Assembly (NCBI GenBank): GCA_903938205.1
Contig: CAJACJ010000385.1
Span: forward strand, 1 to 7,442
Direction: 5' to 3'
Source of the DNA: an uncultured bacterium
GTDB taxonomy: Bacteria; Planctomycetota; Phycisphaerae; Phycisphaerales; SM1A02
Length of the DNA: 7,442 bases
The notes below the pieces were generated by a model. That model was not told where the DNA came from. It searched no databases and saw only the letters and a program-made list of their open reading frames with translations. The translations under genes were made by a program, and so were the position numbers. The stretch's first letter is position 1; every line of letters begins with the position of its first letter. Of the stretch, positions 1 to 6,093 are shown piece after piece.

Positions 1-732
1 GCCAATTGCCATTTGCATTGGCGCGGTAATGAGAACGCACACGGCTTCCACGGTTATAAATTTCCATGTGGCCATGTGCAGCACGCCGCACATTGTGATA
101 ACCGGCGTTCGCGTTCCAGGAATAAATCGGGCGGCGATTAGAACCAACACTCCGCGTTGATCGATTTGATATTTCACTTCAAGCAATCGCCGCGGATGGA
201 ACATGCGCTTGAAAAACTTGCTTTGCAAAAGACGCGCGCCAAATGTGCGGCACATTAGAAACCATCCGAGATCGCCCAGCACAATTCCTCCGTACGCCGC
301 CAGCGCCAATTCCCAAAAGAATTTCGGATCGTTCGCGGACAGCCATCCGGCTGGAATTAAAATTAAATCTTCGCTTAAGTGCAGGCCAATACCGCTGACA
401 ATAAATGCCACGAACACCGTGATGGCGCCAAATTTTTCAATGCCTTCTTCAATCCACTTTGGCATTTTGGGTGCGTTGGCATTCGCGTTGTCCTTGGTCG
501 TGTCAGGCGCGGGGCTGGCTTGCGCAATATTTGGCGCCGCAGATTGCTGCGTGTTTGTCGCAGCAACAGCGGGGGCCTGAGCCACTGCCACCACATTCAC
601 CAGCAAACTTGCTTGCAAATTCAAGTGCCCACGCACTGGCGCATCGCCCGCCGCAATAGCCGAGTCAGCCAACATCGCGCCTAAAAATAAAAAGACGGCG
701 GTCATACATGATCTGTGGAGCAAGTACTTCAT
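1..732 (-). CDS. DedA/SNARE-associated (VTT-domain) membrane protein, partial at C-terminus
   Basis: Reading minus from ATG at 732, the frame stays open for 244 codons to the window edge, so the C-terminus is missing. Residues 1-28 look like a signal peptide (Lys2, Arg7, hydrophobic FLFLGAMLA, then AIAAG). Residues 30-90 form an Ala/Pro/Asn-rich linker, which is unusual because most DedA proteins start almost directly with the membrane domain. The DedA core follows: FGAITVFVAFIVSG (101-114), an acidic pair plus Pro-Ala-Gly (E121, D122, P127-G129), GGIVLGDLGWFLMCRTFGARLL (148-169, matching the family pattern G-D-x3-Y-x-hGR-x2-G), and the signature RFIPGTRTP (202-210) followed by CGVLHM. The family acts in the inner membrane in proton-motive-force maintenance and, for some members, polyprenyl-phosphate or phospholipid translocation. 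The conserved arginines R202 and R208 are present. It lies 49 bases downstream of hppA and is probably co-transcribed, subject to the terminator-like element over its start. No strong Shine-Dalgarno precedes ATG 732. ATG 705 would give a shorter signal peptide. Confidence 0.85.
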   Translation of the reverse strand, partial: MKYLLHRSCMTAVFLFLGAMLADSAIAAGDAPVRGHLNLQASLLVNVVAVAQAPAVAATNTQQSAAPNIAQASPAPDTTKDNANANAPKMPKWIEEGIEKFGAITVFVAFIVSGIGLHLSEDLILIPAGWLSANDPKFFWELALAAYGGIVLGDLGWFLMCRTFGARLLQSKFFKRMFHPRRLLEVKYQIDQRGVLVLIAARFIPGTRTPVITMCGVLHMATWKFITVEAVCVLITAPMQMAIG

Positions 733-762
733 TTGAAGTCCACAGTGTAGAGCCGCCGTCTT
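683..762 (-). terminator. Nested hairpin plus U-tract at the hppA/dedA junction (terminator or attenuator)
   Basis: On the minus strand, AAGACGGCGG (762-753) pairs perfectly with CCGCCGTCTT (701-692). The right arm runs directly into TTTATTTTTA (691-682), the layout of a Rho-independent terminator. Inside the 51-base loop lies a second stem, CTGTGGA (745-739) with TCCACAG (719-713). A third short stem inside that, CTTC (738-735) with GAAG (730-727), leaves the dedA ATG (732-730) at the apical loop. It follows the hppA stop by about 20 bases, so it is well placed to end or attenuate hppA transcripts. The loop is long for a terminator, and the right arm and T-tract are also dedA codons. Termination efficiency is unknown. 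Confidence 0.6.
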
Positions 763-781
763 AAACAGTCTTGAGTAAGTA

Positions 782-3325
782 TTACGCCTTTGCGTCGGTT
801 GGAATTCTCATGCAGTAGAAACTGCGGTACACAAAGATCAACGCGATCACGAAGAACACTCCGCCAATCCAGAACTTGTATGGCTGCACTTGCTCTTGCA
901 CGGCGATTTCCACCGCGAGCAAACCAAACAGCGTTGTGAACTTAATGACAGGGTTCAAGCTGACGGAGCTGGTGTCCTTGAAAGGATCGCCAACGGTGTC
1001 GCCAACCACGGTCGCCGCGTGAAGGTCAGTGCCCTTCATGCGCATATCCACTTCAACAATCTTCTTCGCGTTGTCCCAAGATCCGCCGGCATTTGCCATA
1101 AAGATGGCTTGGAAGAAACCAAAGAACGCGATGGCAATCAGGTAGCCAATGAAGAAGTATGGATTAAAGAACGGCAACGCCAAGGACATGCAGAACACCA
1201 CGATGAAGATGTTGAACATTCCCTTTTGCGCGTACACGGTGCAAATGCGCACCACTTCCTTGCTGTCCTCAATGCTTGCTGTGGCCTTCTCAAGGTTAAT
1301 GTTCTCCTTGATGAACACAACGGCTCGGTACGCGCCCGTCACAACGGCTTGCGTGCTTGCGCCTGTGAACCAGTAGATCACTGAACCACCGACAAGAAGT
1401 CCAAGCAGGATTTCTGGTCGAACGATTGAGAGCTTGCTGATCACATCGCCGTACAACTTGTCCAACATCAAGATGATGCCGAACACCATTGTGGTTGCGC
1501 CCACAACCGCGGTGCCAATAAGCACTGGCTTGGCGGTTGCCTTGAACGTGTTGCCCGCGCCGTCACCCTTCTCAAGAAGGTGCTTTGCGTTTTCAAAACT
1601 TGGCTCAAAGCCGAAGTCGCGTTTCACTTCTTCGCGGATGTTTGGAATCTTCTCAATCTGGCTCAGTTCAAACACGCTTTGCGCGTTGTCTGTGACTGGA
1701 CCAAAGCTGTCCACCGCAATGGTGACAGGACCCATTCCAAGGAATCCGAAAGCGATCAAACCAAACGCGAAGATTGGCGCGGCGAAATCATATTTCGCAG
1801 GCATTAAGTTCTGAATGTCAGCATTATTGCTGGCCCACCAACCCAACGCCATGAGCGAGGCAAGTACCAAGCCCTTCCAGAACGCGGAGAAATTACCCGC
1901 CACGAAACCGGAAAGAACATTCAAGCTTGCGCCACCTTGCGCGCTGGCTTGAACCACTTCGCGAACGTGACGACTGTTGGTGCTTGTGAAGACCTTGGTG
2001 AATTCTGGAATCAACGCGCCGGCAACGGTGCCCAAACTAATGATGATGGACAGAATCCACCACAAACTTGTGTAGGCGTATGTAGCCGTATCAACCACGG
2101 TGCCAGCCACAGCTTGGCCGGTTGTGTTGTTCACAAGAACCGCGGGCGCTTCGCCCAGCACAACGGTCTCGCTGAATTGACCAAGCAACGCCCAACTTGC
2201 AAGGAAGGTCACGCCAATCGAAACGATTGAAGTGATCCACACCAAACTTGTCAGCGGCGCTTCTTCATCAAAATCTTTCTTGGTGCCGAAACGAGTTTCG
2301 TTCAACACTTCGTTGATGAAGTAGCTGAGCAAACTTGTAATGATCATCAACGCGCGCATGGCGAACAGCCACACGATTAACTTGGCGCACACGACTTGGC
2401 CTTCAGGACCAGTGTCGCCAATGGCAAGCGCCAAGAACGCGATCAGCGCAACGCCGGTCACGCCGTATGTTTCAAATCCGTCGGCAGTTGGACCAACTGA
2501 GTCGCCCGCGTTGTCGCCGGTGCAATCCGCGATCACGCCTGGATTCTTCGGATCATCTTCTGGAAGCTTGAAGACAATCTTCATTAAATCAGCGCCAATG
2601 TCGGCAATTTTGGTGAAAATTCCACCGCAGATGCGAAGCGCGCTGGCGCCAAGGCTTTCACCAATGGCGAAACCAATGAACGCTGGACCAACAAGAGCGG
2701 TTGGCAGGAATTTCAGAATGCAAATCATGAAGAACAATTCAACGCTGACCAACAGAAGGCCAACGCTCATGCCGCTGCGCAAAGGAATGGCAAGCACTGG
2801 AAGGCCTTGGCCCTTCAAACTTGCGAAAGCGGTGCGGCTGTTTGCAATGGTGTTGATTCGAATACCGAACCATGCCACGCCGTACGAGCCAAGAATTCCA
2901 AGCACGCTGGCGGAAAGAATCACGAACACGGAGAACGCGTCCTTGTGCTCCAAATATCCAAAGTAATAGAAGATGCACGCGCCGATGAGAATCCACAACA
3001 GGGCCAAGAACTTGCCTTGTTGCCAGAGGTAGCTCTTGCAGGTCTCCCAAATAATGTGGGAAACATCAGACATGCTCTTGTGAACTGGCAACGCCTTGGT
3101 TTGACCGTATTGGTACCAACCAAAGATTCCCGCCAAGATGCAGACCAACAGGCCCATCATCATGAGGTAGTTGCCTTGGATGACGGTATTGCCAAACTTA
3201 AAATTGGCAAGGTCAACTGAAGGCACCTTCAGGTCAGCTTCACCGGCAAATGCAGGCGCGGCGAACAGGGTAAGAAGTGCGAAAGTGGCGATCAGGTTCA
3301 GGCTCCAGCGGAGTCGGTTCATCAT
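782..3325 (-). CDS. hppA: Membrane-bound proton-translocating pyrophosphatase, divergent K+-independent type
   Basis: This 847-residue integral membrane enzyme hydrolyses pyrophosphate to two phosphates and pumps protons across the cytoplasmic membrane. An N-terminal signal-like segment (1-28) precedes some 16 hydrophobic helices. The active-site motifs appear in order: FTK..D..GAD (237-246), PEDDPKNP (255-262), DCTGDNAGDSVGPTAD (267-282), FGPVTDNA (541-548), GNTFKA (591-596), NAGGSWDNAKK (745-755) and VGDTVGDPFKDTSS (774-787). Lys595 sits where K+-independent enzymes carry lysine and K+-dependent ones alanine. The stretch between GADL and PEDD has no acidic residue where canonical enzymes carry Glu (KVE). 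TADGFETYGV and SSVSLNPVIK also differ from canonical family wording, and the protein is longer than the usual 660-770 residues. These points fit the divergent, Na+-inhibited H+-PPase subfamily described from Chlorobium limicola and Cellulomonas fimi. ATG 3325 is preceded by AAAGGA at 9 bases. dedA follows downstream. Confidence 0.95.
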   Translation of the reverse strand: MMNRLRWSLNLIATFALLTLFAAPAFAGEADLKVPSVDLANFKFGNTVIQGNYLMMMGLLVCILAGIFGWYQYGQTKALPVHKSMSDVSHIIWETCKSYLWQQGKFLALLWILIGACIFYYFGYLEHKDAFSVFVILSASVLGILGSYGVAWFGIRINTIANSRTAFASLKGQGLPVLAIPLRSGMSVGLLLVSVELFFMICILKFLPTALVGPAFIGFAIGESLGASALRICGGIFTKIADIGADLMKIVFKLPEDDPKNPGVIADCTGDNAGDSVGPTADGFETYGVTGVALIAFLALAIGDTGPEGQVVCAKLIVWLFAMRALMIITSLLSYFINEVLNETRFGTKKDFDEEAPLTSLVWITSIVSIGVTFLASWALLGQFSETVVLGEAPAVLVNNTTGQAVAGTVVDTATYAYTSLWWILSIIISLGTVAGALIPEFTKVFTSTNSRHVREVVQASAQGGASLNVLSGFVAGNFSAFWKGLVLASLMALGWWASNNADIQNLMPAKYDFAAPIFAFGLIAFGFLGMGPVTIAVDSFGPVTDNAQSVFELSQIEKIPNIREEVKRDFGFEPSFENAKHLLEKGDGAGNTFKATAKPVLIGTAVVGATTMVFGIILMLDKLYGDVISKLSIVRPEILLGLLVGGSVIYWFTGASTQAVVTGAYRAVVFIKENINLEKATASIEDSKEVVRICTVYAQKGMFNIFIVVFCMSLALPFFNPYFFIGYLIAIAFFGFFQAIFMANAGGSWDNAKKIVEVDMRMKGTDLHAATVVGDTVGDPFKDTSSVSLNPVIKFTTLFGLLAVEIAVQEQVQPYKFWIGGVFFVIALIFVYRSFYCMRIPTDAKA

Positions 3326-3334
3326 CTCAATAGT

Positions 3335-3340
3335 TCCTTT
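3335..3340 (-). promoter_or_regulatory. Shine-Dalgarno site of hppA
   Basis: AAAGGA on the minus strand lies 9 bases before ATG 3325. A second ATG follows immediately (3322-3320) but would be 12 bases away, so the first is the better start. The site is 15 bases downstream of the leader hairpin at 3351-3376 and is not itself in that stem. Confidence 0.6.
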
Positions 3341-3350
3341 GTAGAGTTAT

Positions 3351-3376
3351 GGAATCCTTCACGGATTCCGTGAAGG
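3351..3376 (-). promoter_or_regulatory. hppA leader hairpin with two mutually exclusive stems
   Basis: On the minus strand CCTTCACGG (3376-3368), loop AAT, CCGTGAAGG (3364-3356) form a perfect 9-bp stem. The overlapping bases GGAATCC (3369-3363) and GGATTCC (3357-3351) can instead form a perfect 7-bp stem with loop GTGAA. The two stems share bases, so only one can form at a time. The element ends 25 bases before the hppA start codon, so it probably lies in the 5' untranslated leader, or at the promoter as an operator. No U-tract follows, so it is not a terminator. Its role (mRNA stability, translational switch or protein binding) is inferred only from position. Confidence 0.5.
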
Positions 3377-3397
3377 GCTAGAAGAGTAACGAAAGTG

Positions 3398-3413
3398 GGG
3401 CAAATGGGCAAAT
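3398..3413. repeat. Two tandem copies of GGGCAAAT
   Basis: The octamer GGGCAAAT is present twice back to back (3398-3405 and 3406-3413), followed by a run of five G. It lies 73-88 bases upstream of the hppA start, near where a promoter would be expected. It may be a binding site or chance low complexity. Confidence 0.5.
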
Positions 3414-3604
3414 GGGGGCTGAATTGGGTTTGAAATATGGTTATAAGACCTATTTAAGGCTGTTCAGAGTTCATTATTTCGGTCTTTTTCGGCGATTGGA
3501 AATAGACAAAGATCGGGTGTGTCGGTGTTATTTTGCTATTGCAATGAGCTCGGCAGCGGGCGATTGGCATTTCTTGGTCAATGCAACAAGCCACCCGACC
3601 CGCA

Positions 3605-3639
3605 TACTTGGTCGCGCGACCGCTACTTGGTCAATTGAC
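3605..3639. promoter_or_regulatory. Paired palindromes with TACTTGGTC direct repeats (candidate operator)
   Basis: TACTTGGTC occurs at 3605-3613 and 3624-3632. Each copy runs into a perfect palindrome: GGTCGCGCGACC (3610-3621) and GTCAATTGAC (3630-3639). The palindrome centres are 19 bp apart. A third partial copy, CTTGGTCAAT, is at 3573-3582 and matches the 3626-3635 copy over 10 bases. The cluster ends 18 bases before the rlmK start codon, a typical place for a dimeric repressor or autoregulatory site. No regulator gene is visible nearby, so the function is inferred from symmetry and position only. Confidence 0.4.
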
Positions 3640-3657
3640 TTGCGCTAGGGTTGGCGC

Positions 3658-4668
3658 ATGTTCGCCAATCGGCTTTCAAAAAGACTTCGGCAGTTGAAGA
3701 AGTGGGCGGCCAAGGCTGGCAACGATGCGTTTCGTTTATATGAACGTGACATTCCGGAATTTCCAGCCGTGGTTGATTGGTACGGCGGCGAAGTGGTGGC
3801 GTGGTTGCATCCGCGCACCAAAGATGAAACCGAGGAGCAGCAAGACGCGCACGAGGCGAATTGCATTGAGAAAATTTGTTCGTCGCTGGAAATTCCGCGC
3901 GAGAAACTTTTTGTCAAGGAGCGTCGTCGTCAAAAAAATCGTCGTGAAGGCGCGGATGAGGGGCAAGGGCAATATCAAAAAGTGGCCGCGGCGGACAGCA
4001 CGCAGAGCGCGCTTCGAATTATGCGCGAGCAAGGCCTTCGCTTTGAAGTGAACTTGACCGACTATTTGGACACGGGATTATTTCTTGATCATCGCACCAC
4101 GCGCGATATGGTGCGTCAGCGTTGCAAAGGTTTGCGCGTGTTGAATTTGTTCGCCTACACCGGAAGTTTCACGTGCTACGCCATTGATGGCGGCGCCGTC
4201 GCAACCACCACCGTGGATATGAGCGCCACCTATCAAGCGTGGACACTGCGCAATTTGCGTCTGAATGGTTTTGATGTAAGCGACGCGCACCGCCTTGTAG
4301 AGGCGGATTGTTTGGCGTGGCTTGATCGCGGACCAAAGCCCGGCGAGCAGTACGACGTGATCGTGTGCGATCCGCCGACATTTTCAAATTCCAAGCGCAT
4401 GGAGGCTTCTAGCTTCAGCGTTGACCGTGATTGGCCGGCGTTGATTGGCAGTTTGCCCAAGTGGCTTTCGCCGCAGGGAACCATTTGGTTTAGCAGTAAT
4501 TCACGCCGTTTAGAGCTTGATGTCGCGCACTTGCCGCCAGATTTTGCGGCCCGCGACATGAGCAAGCGCACGCACGCGTTTGAATTCCGCGAGGGGTGCG
4601 GTCATCAAGCGTGGTTGCTTGCGCGTCAAGCCACCTTTGATGAGTGGCAGGCGAAGCGCGGAAAATAA
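3658..4668 (+). CDS. rlmK: Stand-alone RlmK-type 23S rRNA (guanine-N7) methyltransferase
   Basis: The 336-residue protein matches the C-terminal (RlmK) half of E. coli RlmL along its whole length. That half places the N7-methyl group on guanosine 2069 of 23S rRNA, using S-adenosylmethionine. The start FANRLSKRLRQLKKWA (2-17) and RLYERDIPEFPAVVDWYGG (26-44) form the RNA-binding and substrate part. NLTDYLDTGLFLDHR (132-146) is nearly identical to the E. coli enzyme. The class I Rossmann SAM site is VLNLFAYTGSFTC (161-173), with the acidic residue in TTVDMS (184-189). The catalytic-loop motif is CDPPTFSNSKR (237-247). In Gammaproteobacteria this domain is fused to the RlmL methyltransferase with a THUMP domain; here it starts directly at the family N-terminus, so it is a separate gene and not a truncation. 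An inserted Arg/Lys/Gly/Glu-rich stretch (89-105) is likely RNA-contacting. AGGG at 3647-3650 lies 7 bases before ATG 3658. The gene is divergent from hppA and convergent with the lipoprotein gene. Confidence 0.9.
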   Translation: MFANRLSKRLRQLKKWAAKAGNDAFRLYERDIPEFPAVVDWYGGEVVAWLHPRTKDETEEQQDAHEANCIEKICSSLEIPREKLFVKERRRQKNRREGADEGQGQYQKVAAADSTQSALRIMREQGLRFEVNLTDYLDTGLFLDHRTTRDMVRQRCKGLRVLNLFAYTGSFTCYAIDGGAVATTTVDMSATYQAWTLRNLRLNGFDVSDAHRLVEADCLAWLDRGPKPGEQYDVIVCDPPTFSNSKRMEASSFSVDRDWPALIGSLPKWLSPQGTIWFSSNSRRLELDVAHLPPDFAARDMSKRTHAFEFREGCGHQAWLLARQATFDEWQAKRGK

Positions 4669-4705
4669 ATTTCGTTGCGGCGCGCGATTACAAATCAAAA
4701 TCAAA
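4669..4705. other. Convergent gap between rlmK and lipoprotein gene
   Basis: The two genes end tail to tail with 37 bases between their stop codons. The gap is A/T-rich with a T-run at its right end and a short gcgcgc palindrome, but I found no convincing GC-rich stem. A shared bidirectional terminator is possible but not shown. Confidence 0.4.
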
Positions 4706-6019
4706 TTATTTTTTGTCAGGCTCAACCGGCGGAATCACGTGCAGTAAAAATTCCGGATGATCTGGCAGCGTCACATACGGCTTGCTGTCGGGCTTGCCGG
4801 TTGCAATGTCAAAGCGCAAGATTTCCTTGGTAAGACGACTTCCAACATAGAGCCACTTGGCGCTGACCACCAACGCGGATGGCGCCTTAAGACCAGCCGT
4901 GCCGCGTGGAATGAACACGCTGCACAAACCGCTATCCATATCAAGGCGCAACACTTGCTCGGTTTCATCGTCGCCCACAAATAAACTTTTTCCGTCCTCG
5001 GTGAAAGTCACTTGAATTGGTTTCTTTAAACCGTTGGCCTCGTTCATCACAATCTTCACTCGCTCGCCTGTCTTGCGGTCGTAACTACTCACGCGCGAGC
5101 CGTCGCGGTCAGCCACATATAAATAGCCATCGGGACCAAAACACATTCCGCGCACCGCGCTTAAACCCACGGGACTCACTTGCGAATTTGCAATGAATAC
5201 GCCTGCGGGAAGATTGCCAAACCCCGCGAGCGATTCTGGATGCGGCAGCGGCGCGCCAGGAGTTGCCCGACCAAATCCTCCATAGCGAGTGACCGTGTTG
5301 GTGTCTTGATTGCTGACATACACATCGCCATCGGGGGACATTGCAATGGCGTAACTGTGAAGCATGGCGGGATTGGTTGGGCCTTGCTTGGCAAAATCAT
5401 TCATGTACGCGCGCACATTGTTGGCGTCAGGCGCGCCAAAATGCAGAATGCGCGAGTCCTTCATAAAGGCGTTCACCGCAAGAACGCTTTGATCTGGAAG
5501 AATGGCCATGCCACGAAGATCATGCGGCGCGGCGCCAGCGGAACCATTTGGAACTGGTCCAGTGCCTGGACCTTTGATTTGTCCCAGACCATTCACGGCG
5601 GTGATTTGTTGCGGTTGCCCGTCAACGCCATGCATGGTGATGAGCCAAGAAACTTCAGTGGGCGAGGCTTCATGGTCATGCGCGGCTTTGCCTGGTACGC
5701 CGGACTTGTCAGCGTTGGCGTCTTTGTCTTTCTTTTTATCTTTCTTAGATGTGTCGCCATCAGCCGCGCCAGTCGCAGGTTGTTCGGTGCCTGATGTGTT
5801 CGCGTCTTTATCCTTATCTTTGTCCTTGTCTTTATCCTTGTCCTTATCTTTGTCCTTGTGATGCTTAGTTTCAGCCGCGGGTGCGTTTGGATCTTCTTGG
5901 CATGCGGCAATGGATGGAGCCAACATGGCAAGCAAAACCGCGGCGCACACAGTTTTTTTATGGTTGCCAAGTACGTTGGAGAGAAAATGAAGCTTGAACA
6001 TTTTTGCGATACTGGTCAT
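4706..6019 (-). CDS. Envelope lipoprotein with Lys-Asp repeat linker and NHL/SMP-30-like beta-propeller
   Basis: A 437-residue protein starts at ATG 6019. The frame is open 24 codons further upstream, but only this ATG has a strong Shine-Dalgarno (AGGAG, 5 bases away). A basic N-region ends in HKK (20-22), followed by a hydrophobic stretch and the lipobox IAAC with Cys40 as the lipidated residue, so the protein is probably membrane-anchored and exported. Residues 55-72 are nine Lys-Asp dipeptides, and 92-100 repeat the theme (KKDKKKDKD); both tracts are followed by Ala-Asn. From about 165 on come at least five propeller-like blades, centred on GMAILPDQSVLAV (170-182), IAMSPDGDVYVSN (225-237), MCFGPDGYLYVAD (292-304), VTFTEDGKSLFVGD (337-350) and LVVSAKWLYVGS (383-394). 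Propellers of this kind bind ligands or partners, or act as lactonase-like enzymes. No catalytic set is recognisable, so I assign no reaction. The gene is divergent from the DUF4956-like gene with a 74-base gap. The exact subfamily is unknown. Confidence 0.85.
   Translation of the reverse strand: MTSIAKMFKLHFLSNVLGNHKKTVCAAVLLAMLAPSIAACQEDPNAPAAETKHHKDKDKDKDKDKDKDKDKDANTSGTEQPATGAADGDTSKKDKKKDKDANADKSGVPGKAAHDHEASPTEVSWLITMHGVDGQPQQITAVNGLGQIKGPGTGPVPNGSAGAAPHDLRGMAILPDQSVLAVNAFMKDSRILHFGAPDANNVRAYMNDFAKQGPTNPAMLHSYAIAMSPDGDVYVSNQDTNTVTRYGGFGRATPGAPLPHPESLAGFGNLPAGVFIANSQVSPVGLSAVRGMCFGPDGYLYVADRDGSRVSSYDRKTGERVKIVMNEANGLKKPIQVTFTEDGKSLFVGDDETEQVLRLDMDSGLCSVFIPRGTAGLKAPSALVVSAKWLYVGSRLTKEILRFDIATGKPDSKPYVTLPDHPEFLLHVIPPVEPDKK
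5804..5857 (-). repeat. Hexanucleotide-periodic tract encoding nine Lys-Asp dipeptides
   Basis: Nine consecutive 6-base units on the minus strand read AAR-GAY, mixing AAG/AAA and GAC/GAT so that no two neighbouring units are simply copied. Unit loss or gain keeps the reading frame, so length variation would change linker length and not switch the gene off. A shorter degenerate relative, encoding KKDKKKDKD, lies at 5720-5746. The mixed synonymous codons suggest selection on the peptide itself over recent slippage. Confidence 0.9.
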
Positions 6020-6093
6020 GACAACTCCTAGGAAATTGAAATCAGCAAGGTGGACGCAGAAAAGATACTCTATAAGGTAAGAGGTCACCAACT
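6020..6093. promoter_or_regulatory. Divergent control region of lipoprotein and DUF4956-like genes
   Basis: These 74 bases must carry the 5' signals of both genes. For the minus strand, TTGGTG (6091-6086) and TATCTT (6067-6062) with an 18-base spacer make a plausible but imperfect sigma-70 promoter, giving a leader of about 35 bases. On the plus strand, AAGAGG (6079-6084) is a fair ribosome binding site 9 bases before ATG 6094, and TATAAG (6071-6076) is too close to the start to be a simple -10. The minus -35 would overlap the plus ribosome binding site, so the two genes may be expressed in a linked way. Confidence 0.3.
6025..6029 (-). promoter_or_regulatory. Shine-Dalgarno deciding the lipoprotein start
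   Basis: AGGAG on the minus strand lies 5 bases before ATG 6019. It makes this the start in preference to an upstream in-frame ATG at 6091, which would overlap the start of the opposite-strand gene and add a non-signal-like extension. The next ATG, 6 codons in (6001), lacks a comparable site. Confidence 0.7.

Larger units (their letters stand above)
3326..3657. other. Divergent intergenic region between hppA and rlmK
   Basis: These 332 bases hold no gene I can support. Their content is the hppA ribosome binding site and leader hairpin, a small tandem repeat at 3398-3413, and a cluster of CTTGGTC repeats and palindromes at 3573-3639 before rlmK. A TATAAC hexamer on the minus strand (3445-3440) could be a -10 element for hppA, but the sequence 17 bases upstream (TCTGAA) is a poor -35. 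A minor 5-bp hairpin, gcatt/aatgc, occurs at 3567-3584. Promoters for both flanking genes must lie here, but I cannot place them firmly. Confidence 0.6.

Noticed and set aside
203..580. 125-codon plus-strand open frame opposite dedA
   Set aside because: The minus strand encodes a clear DedA signature across this stretch; the plus frame has no family resemblance.
890..1384. 164-codon plus-strand open frame inside hppA
   Set aside because: It is antisense to the conserved C-terminal catalytic motifs of hppA, and its composition (many His and Arg) is typical of a shadow frame.
2340..2966. 208-codon plus-strand open frame inside hppA
   Set aside because: It is antisense to strongly conserved pyrophosphatase motifs, has no recognisable domain, and arises from codon bias in the real gene.
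3398..3413. CRISPR or iteron array
   Set aside because: There are only two 8-base copies with no spacers and no associated genes.
3412..3648. 78-codon plus-strand open frame in the hppA-rlmK intergenic region
   Set aside because: It has no convincing ribosome binding site and no recognisable motif, starts in a G-rich repeat and runs through the palindrome cluster. I treat it as intergenic.
5804..5857. Phase-variable on/off switch in the Lys-Asp tract
   Set aside because: The unit is 6 bases, so gain or loss keeps the frame, and the units are not identical in sequence, which lowers slippage.
5502..5861. 119-codon plus-strand frame ending in a Ser-Leu repeat
   Set aside because: The Ser-Leu tract is only the antisense reading of the Lys-Asp codons of the lipoprotein gene.
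6020..6091. 24-codon N-terminal extension of the lipoprotein from ATG 6091
   Set aside because: The Shine-Dalgarno AGGAG sits inside it, just before ATG 6019. The extension would displace the signal peptide and overlap the control signals of the divergent gene.
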